This document shows positions 50,231-60,531 of a stretch of 64,000 bases of DNA, piece by piece. The DNA comes from Zygnema cylindricum (taxonomy: Eukaryota; Streptophyta; Zygnematophyceae; Zygnematales; Zygnemataceae). Position numbers and translations under genes: made by a program. The first letter of the stretch is position 1; each line of letters opens with the position of its first letter. The stretch is taken from assembly GCA_037447655.1 (NCBI GenBank), contig JBBHKE010002856.1, forward strand, positions 661,565-725,564, written 5' to 3'. The notes beneath the pieces were generated by a model that was not told the origin of the DNA, did not search any database, and worked only from the letters and a program-made list of their open reading frames with translations.

Positions 50231-51210
50231 CCGGCAAACAAAAACTCTGACCACCTTCACCCCTGTGAAGACAAGACCCACCCCCCCTGAGTTTATAGCA
50301 AAAATAATATCTGAGTAGATAGCAAAAAGAATATCTGAATTTGCTCCCCTGAGCAATAACTTATGAAGGGTCAAAGTTGACCTTTTGTACACGAGCTCTC
50401 TTAGAGAGAGGGGGCTACCTACCAAATTTTCTAAGTCCTACATCCCTCTCTAAACCCTCTACTACTAGAGTACGACACCAATCACTAGACTGTGTCGTAC
50501 ATAAAGGTTTAAGTGCCGAATTACTTTATGTACGGCCATCGTACACCATGGCTGAAATAATGACGCTTGCCATATCCGAATTAGTTCCCATATTCTCCAG
50601 AGATGCCGCAAGCCAATGATGTCGTGCCGTGTGGCGCTGACCGAAAAACGCCAAAGCGCGTATTCCGCGATCTCGGCGCCTATCGTGGCCATTCGATCGA
50701 AACAAGCATTTTATCTAGCCGTTGAAAATCAATGCGCGATATTTGTTTCGCCGTCGAAATAAATGCACAGTATTCATTTCGCGAAGTACTGTACGCTGTA
50801 CGTATATTTTAACTGTGTGTAATGTTACATGTTTGATGCTCCGTTAAATGAATTTATGTAGTTGTACATCTTTAAATATCTTTCAAACCCCATATATCTC
50901 AGCACCAATCCTAGACTATAGGATAAAGCTACCGGCTAATGCTAACTTGACGGACGGTAGGTACCAGGATGAAATCCTGGATCTGTGAAGCATATTTTGG
51001 TAAACATACCAAAATCTACTGCATGTCTGTCTCTAGACAGCATAGGCAACCATGGCTTTAGCTCCCTCTTTACCATTCAGTGGCTGTGACAAGTGTCGCA
51101 GCTGAAGAGAGGAGTTAGAGGCAAAGGCAAACAACATCTGAATCTTTTTTGCATTTCATTTTAGACCTAGAAAATACTAAAAGAACCATTAATTTCTACA
51201 CTCAACTTAT
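50231..51210 (+). mobile_element. Truncated LTR (partner of 53561-54983)
   Basis: Direct-repeat partner of the LTR at 53561-54983. Shared segments include CCAAATTTTCTAAGTCCTA, GTACGACACCAATCA, CTGTGTCGTACATAAA, CTTTATGTACGGC and GACCTAGAAAATACT near the end. It ends TTTCTACA at 51210. About 490-500 bases at the start of the intact copy (its first half-kilobase) are missing here, replaced by the hAT fragment. Confidence 0.75.
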
Positions 51211-53547
51211 TTTCTATTCACTCATTAATTCCAGACCACACTTCAAATTAGCTTAGGTGAAGGTACAGGTTTGTTCATCATATCTATTACCATTTCATTA
51301 TCTGGTCTATACTCTACGCTGATGATATTGTCTTCTACCTTCTCCCTAACAAAGCTAAGTCTAATGTCCATATGTTTGGCTTTAAGGTGTTGTTTAGGAT
51401 TGGCAGAAATGGTAATAACTGCCTGATTATCACAAAAAACTTTTAGGACACCACTCTCAAGATAACCAAGCTCACCAAGCAAAGACTTGACCCACATTAA
51501 TTCTTCTACAGCATAGCAAGAGGCCATGTATTCTCCTCCATTGTGGACTGAGCAATGACCTTTTGCTGCTTGGTGCTACAACAACAAGCCCTATCACCCA
51601 CATACAATACATACGGAGACGTGGATCTTCTCATATGAGCATCCCCATAGTTGGCATCACTCTAAGTGGTGATGTGAGTATTATTCCCACCGAAATGCAA
51701 CCATAGATCTTTAGTCCTTATGAGATATCTAAGGACACTTTAGCTTCCTCCCAATCTTTCTTAGTGGGAACATTCAGACTCATACTTAGTACTCCTACAG
51801 CTGCAGCTATGTCCGGTCGGGTACAATTTAAAAAATATATCAAGCTGCCCACTACTTGTCTATAAGGAATTGTCGGCATAAATCTTTTCTATTCAGGGCC
51901 TAACTCATTATCCAAGATTATAACTCACTCTTCCACACTCCCCTCACTTCCCTTCTTTAGTTCCATAGGAGTGGTACAACTATTAGCCTTGTCCATTTTG
52001 AATCTTTCTAACATGTTTCTCATGGCCTCCTTTTAAAGTAATATGGTTATTTTCTTATCTTTGTCTCTCTCTACCTGAATTCCTAGAATATACCTTGCTT
52101 CACCCATATCCTTCATTTCAAATCTACCTTTTAGATTCATTTTCAACTTATTTATTTTATCCATAGATTTACTTAAGACAAGGAAATCATCAACATAAAT
52201 TGCAATAAATATAAATCCTTTCGCATCTTCAAACAAATAAATTGAGTGTTATGTGCTGATCCTAATATATCCCAAACCTCTAAGAAACTCATCGATCTTC
52301 TTATTCCATTGACGGGGCGCCTGTATTAGCCCATACAAATATTTGATTAATCGGAAAACCTTGCTCTCCTCCTCTTGCTCCATAAGTCCTTCAGGCTGTC
52401 GCATAAAAATCTCCTCTTCCAACTCTCCATGTAGGAAGGCTTTCTTGATGTCAATTTGATGTACTCCCATGTCTTTTGCTGCTCCCTAAGTGAGAAGTAT
52501 CTTGACGGAGGGAAACATGACGACTGGGGCAAATGTTTACTCGTAGTCAATTCCCTCTTTTTGGGTAAATCCTTTCGCCACTAGCCGTGCTTTATAGCGC
52601 TCAATATTGTTATCCAAGTTGAGTTTCAATTTAAATACCCACTTACACGCAATAGGCTTTCTATCTAGGGGACAGTCCTCCAATTCCCACGTATCTGCTG
52701 CCATAATCGAAGCCATTTCCTCATTAATGGTTGTCTTCTATTGGTTCCTCTCAGGATAGTGCATCGCCTCACCGTAAGTCTGAGGTTCATCGGGATGAGA
52801 CATTTTGGTTACCTTGTTGTTAACTTGTTTCACTTGCAGTCTTTGCTGCATCTTTTTCCACCCTCAAACTTTGATGTCGCAATGGATGGCTTTCGAAGAT
52901 TCTTTCGAACACTTTCGACTTCTCCCCTATCCCTCGATTTCGGGTCTATTTCTACCACGTCTTTCACTTCGGTTGGAGTTGGCACTAGGGGTTCCACGGC
53001 TAAATCCTCCTCGGTCTGATTTGTACCTGTAAGATCATCATCTTCTCGAAAACCTGGATAGTTAGGAAGCTTAAAGTCATCATAACTTTCTGTCTTAAAT
53101 TTGATTTTGATTGTCTTTGTATGCTTAAAGGGATCTATAGATTCTTTTTCATCCATAACCACTAGATGCTTCACTAAGATTATATCTTCTCTCTTGAGAT
53201 CATAGACTCTATATCTTTTTACATCTTCATCATATCCTAGCAAATATCATGGTTTTCCTTTCAGATCTTACTTCTAGGCGACGTGCTCGAGTGGGCAACA
53301 AAATGAATCATTAACATGAAATGACAACTCTTTGCATTTTTTACAATAGAGTACCCTTCAAAATTTCCTGTTCCATATGTTCTGTATCTAACAATAGTTA
53401 CAGCTCTTTACAACAAACGTTATAATCACGTATAATGTAAAAATTTAACGACAAAACATCGATGGTTAGGTATCGTACATTACAAGTTGGCAATGTGATA
53501 ATTGTGTTGGAAAAGGCTAATTGATTAGTAGGTCACCTAATTTTTCT
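51211..53547. mobile_element. Internal region of an LTR element, non-autonomous
   Basis: Lies between two direct-repeat LTRs. Its only recognisable content is the decayed copia pol fragment on the minus strand. No gag, protease, integrase core or canonical tRNA-Met primer site is visible. Confidence 0.55.
51243..53243 (-). pseudogene. Ty1/copia pol fragment (integrase C-term, RT, RNase H)
   Basis: Read on the minus strand from 53243. The integrase C-terminal region comes first (LGYDEDVKRYRVYDLKRED, then an acidic linker). Reverse transcriptase follows, with HQIDIKKAFLHGELEEEIFM, the catalytic IYVDDFLVLS and KYLYGLIQAPRQW. RNase H comes last (KVFCDNQAVITISANPKQHL, KAKHMDIRLSFVRE). Stops interrupt the frame, for example between the KAFLHGEL and YVDD blocks (near 52240), and the integrase core, protease and gag are absent. 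It is a dead fragment. Gene order on the minus strand is normal for copia. Confidence 0.9.
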
Positions 53548-53560
53548 AAGGGGGAGAGAA
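53548..53560 (+). other. Polypurine tract
   Basis: AAGGGGGAGAGAA lies directly before the LTR start TGTCATAATT, the usual copia junction of internal region and 3' LTR. It gives plus polarity to the LTR. Confidence 0.65.
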
Positions 53561-54983
53561 TGTCATAATTTGAGTCATAACTTGATTTAACACAGTATGT
53601 ATTTTAGTTTCACTTGCAGTTACGATGTCAAGCTTTAACATCATAATTTGAATTGAAACAAGTATGATTCCGCTCGCAACATTAACACAGCGCGTTACAT
53701 CTTACGGTAGTTCACGTTTGGTGCGTCTTATACATTTTTACTGTTGTGGTTCTTATGATACCGATGCACTCACTTTTATGAAATATATGTGTTTGTTTGC
53801 TTTCCTTTCTTCTAAAACTCTGTGTGCTCCATTGCCCACAGAAATCGCAGATCCAAAAGAAGCTTATCTAGATAGTGCCGACTCCAAGTTGATATAAACC
53901 CAAATGACTGACCCCTTCACAATCACAAACCCATTATACCTTCACCCCTGTGAAATAACACTTTATGTGTGCTCAGTTCCACCACAGGATGCAAAGTTAG
54001 AATATGAGTTTTGAACACATTCACCCACTTTGACTTTCCCTTAGAAATGCAGCCACCTTGGCAGGCAAAAACTCTAACCGACTACACCCTTGTGTAGCCT
54101 AGACTCCCCTGAGTTCGCAGCAAAAATTATAACTGAAAATGGTCTAGTAAATTGATAGTTATGGCTAACCAAAGTTTGCCATTTATACAAGGTGCTCTCT
54201 GGGAGAGGCAACTACCTTCCCAAATTTTCTAAGTCCTATTCCTTCTCTAAAACTCTATCTACTGAGGTACGACACCAATCAAATTACTGTGTCGTACATA
54301 AAAGTACAGGTACCGGTGTACTTTATGTACGGCTATTGTACAACATGGCCAAAATGTCGACACGTGTCAAATCAAGAATTGTTCGCGTAATCTTCGGAGT
54401 TCCCGTAATCCAATGTTATCACGCCACGTGTCATTTGACGTGGCAAAGACCGTAAAACGCCAAAAGTACCTCTTCGTGATCGCGGCGCCTATCGCGGCTG
54501 TCCGATCAAAACAGGCTATAATCCTAGCCGCTGAAATTCGACGCAAGGTATTTGTTTCGCTATCGAAAACAAATGAGCGGTATCTATTCCGTCCCCATAC
54601 CGTACTCCGTACTAAATCAAACTGAATCTATGCACTAAGTATCTATTCTCTATAAAACGAATTAATCTACGTGTAACAATTTATATATTTATCAAACACT
54701 ACATATCGTAATATTATTTCTAGACTTAACAGTTTGAGCTAACGGCTACGGTAACTTGACGGACGGCATGTACCAGGATCAATTCTTGGGTCCGTCAAGT
54801 ACCTTTTGGTAAATCTACCTAATCCACCCCCTGTCTTCTCTAGTGAGCTTAGGTTGCCATGCCTCTAGCTCCCTATCAAGCCTTCAATGACTACAACAAG
54901 TGTGGGGGCTTGGAGAAGGGAGTCAGGACAGACTGCCTTTGCTCTTTTTCTATAAAGACCTAGAAAATACTCAAATATCAACA
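53561..54983 (+). mobile_element. LTR, 1.4 kb, most complete copy
   Basis: Starts TGTCATAATT after the purine tract and ends ATATCAACA. It is homologous to 50231-51210 in the same orientation and to 2701-3975 in reverse orientation. It contains a stem-like pair, GTGTCGTACATAAA with TTTATGTACGGC, and a tRNA T-arm-like CCAGGATCAATTCTTGG. Confidence 0.75.
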
Positions 54984-57152
54984 GCTTCATGTACATTGTG
55001 TATCTTCTTACATTAAATAAACTTAACGCAAAAATATACAGAATGCGTAAAAGTGGCAATCAAAAGCTAACCGAATGTTAATTTATATATTTTACGTTTA
55101 TTTATGTAAATTAGGTTTACCAAGTATTTTTTATCGTTTAAATATTTGGACATGTTGGATGATCAGATTAGGACGGCTTAGTTTGGTACTCTGTTTATGA
55201 AGTCTTAATCGTGGTTTCATAACAACGCTCTTGGTAATTCGACGTTGCAACCGGACCCAACCCAACAGGATCCAGTAAAAAACAATGTTATATAACTACG
55301 TGGTATGTAGTGTTCTGTATCGATGGTCTCGTACCGATCACCAATATGTAGTTGTTATTGACCAGTTGATAATCAATATGTCAATTTATATATTTGGAAC
55401 GGAATAATCATGATAAACTACAAACATATCGTGGAAATAACCCGATAAATATCATTATAGCTCTAGGCTACAAATTACACACCTTAACTGTTTTTTCACA
55501 GATCGACTTGTAAAACCCCTCCCCAACCTCTCATTATCACCCTCCCCCCACCTTTCCCCATCCGTTCATACATGGGCAATATTTTTTTGTTGATTTCGGA
55601 GCGATATAACTAGACCTCTTATCGTTCGATAACCCATAACATTTGTAATCATAATTACTACGATAAAAAATTACTCGATACAGAATACTAGAAAAATGTA
55701 TGTTATATGAATAACGTAATGCAAACGCAATATAATACTTCCGTTGGAACCGAAGAGAAAAAAAATAGTTTTTTATCTTATTATTCAGATAAAGAACAAC
55801 TACGTCCAAACACCCTACGATAAGGGTGTTAATAACTAAGGGTGTAAAAGTAAAATAATTGTGTATCTTTAAAGTAGTATTGTGCATCGATATTTTGTTA
55901 CCGATAACCGATATGCACATTTTTCGACTTACCGACAATAGTTATTTTTGTTTGACACATCGGTAAAGGGATCATTACAATAAATGTCTAATTTTTTGAA
56001 AAAATAACCCGATAATTACTCTGCCAATAATTATCTTGATAACCCGTACGATACAAAACGTCCACCCATATTATTTTTTTCACGGATTCGATCGTGATCC
56101 TCTCACCCCTCCCCCTCAATTGTGAATAACAACCCCCTTAACCCCCATCCTCACCTGATGTATCTCAATGATTTTTTATTGGTCTTGGAGCGATGTATCG
56201 GGCCAACTCACCTTTCGATAATCAATTATGTCTATATCGAATTCATTGCAATTGATAATTACCTGATACAAAATACTATATATAACCGTTTAAGCTGGGA
56301 GACAAAACAAGAATACAATGATATTGTAAGACTTCTTACAAACTACATCGACCATCGTTCTCGGTGTTAATAACACGAAGTCACCAATTTTTTTTGGCCC
56401 AAAATGTTAAACTAATGTTATTAACATTATAATAAAATGAAAGTTTTCCATTTAGTGTTAGCGAGTTAATATTACGCTTTTAGAAATTACATCGTGAATC
56501 GCTTATAGTGTTAAAAAATTATTAGTGTAAAAAAAAAATTAGTGTTATGAAATCTATAATGGGTTTCATGACCTCGCACTAACAAATCATTAACTCTAAT
56601 TTATCCATCTACCACTAATTAGGATACACATTCCCATAGTGTAGCCCCTCAAGCTTGTGTTCACATAGTCGACTTTCAAACATGTGAGAACAAGTTCGCG
56701 TTATTTCCCCCAACTTTATTAATAGGAATATATTCCAGGAGCGCTTTCTTATGTCATCGCCACTCACTTTGCTGTCTTGACGCCGTTATCTAACACTTTT
56801 GTTGTACGTTTGTACCAAAACATGAGCAGAATTAGCACGTACTATCGCATTTCGTACACTACACTATTTAAAACCAGTCAAAATAAAGTCAATGAAGCTA
56901 ACAAAACCATATCTATATGAAATTAAAGAAAAAAATATAATTATTAATTCTACTTAAGGTTCTAAAGGTAAAACTTGAGGTCATTTTGGTTGGAGAAATG
57001 GTTTGTGCTCCTCAAAATTAATTTTATTAATTTATGAATTGAAAATTGATATTTTTTTTTAGAAGTGTGACGAATTTGTGGGTACTGGCGAACCATGATG
57101 CGCTTAATTCGGTTGGTAATTACTGTACTCCCAAACCACAATTGCTATTTTG
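54984..57152. other. AT-rich transposon relics
   Basis: Contains at least two degenerate copies of a GTGTTCTGTATCGATGG/TATTGTGCATCGATA-type sequence with ACCGATAACCGATAT words (about 55310-55480 and 55870-56060). These are related to the intact element at 57153-57954. A stray ATCGTGAATCGCTTATAGTG near 56495 resembles the GTACACC family. No gene is seen. Confidence 0.5.
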
Positions 57153-57954
57153 TAGTGTTGTGTATTGGTAAAAATTTTATCGCGACAACACCGATACCAA
57201 TAGTTGTCGGTTATCGAACGGTCAGAGGTCCTGATATATTGGTCCGAGACGAACAAATTCCATATCGGCGATAACTTAAAAAAATATAGTATGCTTACAA
57301 TAGTACTTTATAATATAGTGTATTATATTATTGACTCTATATAGCGTGGTATGCCACGTGTTAAAATTTGTTCCGTACGCTGTTTAACTTAAATTTTTCA
57401 CGGATAGCGCGGCACATAAACGTTGACAAATTTAAAATTATAGTTTATAGTTCTAAAATTATAGTAGCGAAACGAAAATAAATAAATTATATTGTAAATT
57501 TCTAAAATCAAACTTTTTCGAGAACTTGACGAACATACGAACAAAGCAGACGAACAAATCTATCAGACTGCCGCCATTAACTGCCATTTATAAAAAAAAT
57601 AACAGTCAAAAGGACATTCTGGAAGGGTGTACCCGAGTAAAACCCCCTTAAATTATAAATAATGATGGAAATATCGCGATTTTTTACCGAAATCGGGGGG
57701 AAGGGGGTCCGCGGCGCGTCCGAGGAATAGCACGTACAGTTGAGTGTACTAGCCGTACATCTATACGGCTGTACAAATATCGCTGATAGTTATCGATATC
57801 GGTGTTATCGCAGATAAATACCCGATATTTATCGGGTATGGTATTTATCGGCGATATCACCGATAACGATATGTCGTACCAATATATCGATTATCGGCTA
57901 CCCGAAAAAGGCCCATATCGGTTATCGGCATATCCTTACCGATACACAACACTA
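57153..57954. mobile_element. hAT-type MITE with 8-bp target duplication
   Basis: The ends TAGTGTTGTGTATTGGTAA and TTACCGATACACAACACTA are inverted repeats of about 19 bases with one mismatch. CTATTTTG lies directly outside both ends (57145-57152 and 57955-57962), a perfect 8-bp duplication typical of hAT transposons. The interior is AT-rich and itself partly palindromic (AAATACCCGATATTTATCGG); no transposase is encoded. Confidence 0.9.
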
Positions 57955-58434
57955 CTATTTTGACATTTCTAACGTACCTATATCGTACTTTCGTACCTGA
58001 CGTACTTGACGTATGTACAATGTGAAAATCGAGTTTGCACGTGTGCACTCACTTTTCTATGCACCAAAATTGGAAATTGTTTCGTAAAGCGTATCGGTAT
58101 CAGTAAATCGATATCCGAAGCGACCAATTGTTTGACCTGCTGACGCATTCTAATTGACATGGAACTTCATGCCACGCAGCAGAATCTGCAAGCACACATT
58201 TATACGGTCGAGCGGAACATGAACCGATTAACGCTGGAGATTCTTCAAGGGGAGCTGCAGACCCACTAATCTTCACGGTACTAAACGACAAAATATGTTC
58301 TTCAAGAGCTAAAAAAATCATCAATTTGTCACATGAAACATTTCGACAATCTTGTGTGAACATCTTCCCAAGTTGCCGCACTTTACGGAGCGGTCTCCTC
58401 TCGCCACGTGGACCGTCCTGGTCCATTTCCAATA

Positions 58435-58669
58435 GTACACCGTGAATCCTATTAGTGCTAATGTTTTTTTCGTCTCGTTAAACATATTTTTCTCCGTACA
58501 CACATGTTGGATTGTGGATCTGACGGTTACGATTGAGAGCTAAGATTCTCAGATCTCGATTGGCGGTCTCGATGTGAAAATCGGACAAGTGTGTACGAAG
58601 TAAAAATATTTTTTAAGTGGCGAAAAAATTATTAACACTAATTATTAACAAAAGCGATACACGGTGTAC
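58435..58669. mobile_element. GTACACC-family MITE
   Basis: The ends are GTACACCGTGAATCCTATTA and GCGATACACGGTGTAC. The two halves pair: TTTTCTCCGTACACACATGT with ACAAGTGTGTACGAAG, and ATCTGACGG cores. It is a nearly complete inverted repeat. Confidence 0.8.
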
Positions 58670-58685
58670 CACACAAACTTCTAAA

Positions 58686-58879
58686 CACACCGCGAATCGT
58701 TATTAGCGTCAAGGTTTTTTTCGCCACTTAAAACATCTTTTCTCCGTACACACTTTTCGGATTGTGGATCTGACGGTTGCGATTGAAAGGTATGATTCTC
58801 AGCTTCCGATTGGCGGTCTCAAATCCACAATCCGGCAAGTGTGTACGGAGAAAATATATTTTAAGTGGCGAAAAAAACC
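58686..58879. mobile_element. GTACACC-family MITE, right end missing
   Basis: The left end CACACCGCGAATCGTTATTA is present. The halves pair (CGCCACTTAAAACATCTTTT with AAATATATTTTAAGTGGCG), but the right side stops after GGCGAAAAAAACC and lacks the final terminal repeat. It ends about 100 bases upstream of the plastid-protein start codon. Confidence 0.75.
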
Positions 58880-58913
58880 TTGCAGTGGTTCACTCTACAG
58901 TATTGTACTCGGA

Positions 58914-58915
<2 letters not shown>

Positions 58916-58944
<29 letters not shown>
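58916..58944 (+). repeat. CT microsatellite in the 5' leader
   Basis: About 14 CT units between a MITE relic and the start codon at 58983. CT-rich leaders near transcription starts are common in plants; whether it acts here is inference. Confidence 0.6.
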
Positions 58945-58947
<3 letters not shown>

Positions 58948-58982
58948 CTCGCGTGATTACACGCAACGTCATTCTGCAGGAG

Positions 58983-60459
58983 ATGGCGTCATCAGCGCTT
59001 ATCTCATCGCCTGCACGTGCCAAGTTGCAGGTTGCTGACCTTCCACGTGGCTCTCTCTCACAGGCTTCTTGCCGAGCGTCACTAAGAGGCCCGGGATTTT
59101 CTTCCCGGCGAAATGCTCCTTCTCTGAAAAAAGAAATCTCTTTAAATAGGGTAGGGAAGGAAACCATGGCTGCTCCTTTTTTTTCTTCGTCTTCTTCTTC
59201 GGAACGTCGTGTGGTCGCCATGGCGACTGAGGGTCAGACTGGCGAGGTAATTTTCTGAATTCATATTTATTAGGAGAATCTATTGTTGCCTCCTGCATGT
59301 TGTTTTCAGAAGTCTTAAGTCTTTTTTTTTTGGTAACTTTTACTTTCCATGCACGAATAGCGACTTTTTGATTGTCACTGTGGATGCATTTAGGTTTTGG
59401 TACCTTTTTTGCAATAAATTAATTAATAAACTAAGGTTATACTCTCTTGTCGTTTAACAGACAAGAAACCTTTGGCAACATTTTGATTCATGAGTTTTTC
59501 TTTTCCAAAATTACTTCACAGATTGTTTTATCCTTTTGTAAATGTTGTTCATTATAATGTCTTTTTTTTGTTTTTCGCGTCTCTAAATGTTGTTTTTGTC
59601 CTTACCAATGATTTGGAAAGGTAGGTCTTTTGGAGGAGTCTTCAAAACCTATGAAATTCGCATAAGTTACAAGTTTTTGAATTTTTAAATGGTATACCTG
59701 TGCACAAATTCGATGAGCTAGACTATGATAACTAGTTAAGGATGATCGGAAATGCAAGTGTTCTGGATAACTGATTTAGTGTGAACCAGGCTGATTTTTT
59801 TTTCACATGAATTACGAATCCAAACTTATTACAATGAACAGTCTGAACTCGTTTAACTCTTGTTGACATGTTGACATTGTATCTGGATGTAAGCATTCCC
59901 TAACAGCAATTAAAATTAACTCGTTTACGTCTTTTTTCTGATATGTATTATATTGGAATATACTCTTTTTCCATTTGTGCATTTTTGCGTCCAGTAGAGT
60001 GCCTATATTCTCACCTTTATCCAAACATATATTTTTTAAAGTTTGCATACCTGAAACTGTTGAATTCTCAAAACTATCGATGGAATTTAGTAAAACCGGA
60101 AAACCACCAACCACTCTTCCCAATACCTTTTCTATCTTTGCACCATACTTTGACAATTTGTGGTCCTTACTTTGACAATTTCTGGCAATCTTCATGGGAT
60201 CCTTGTGGTTTGTCAGAAGGAGGTTGTGTTTTTCGACGGAGGACCCCATTACGGTGATTTATTGGTTAACCTTGTTTTTGGCCTCACTTTTGTATGGCTC
60301 CCTCTCACATTGGCTGCTGTTTTGAGAAACCTAAATTTCCGGTATCGGTTCACCGATAAACGCTTTACCATCATCTCCGGACTTTCTACCAGCAGTGAAA
60401 GACGAGACTATGCTTATTCGGTGAGTGGGAGTGGTCCATTATATTTTTGCTTTGAGATG

Positions 60460-60531
<72 letters not shown>

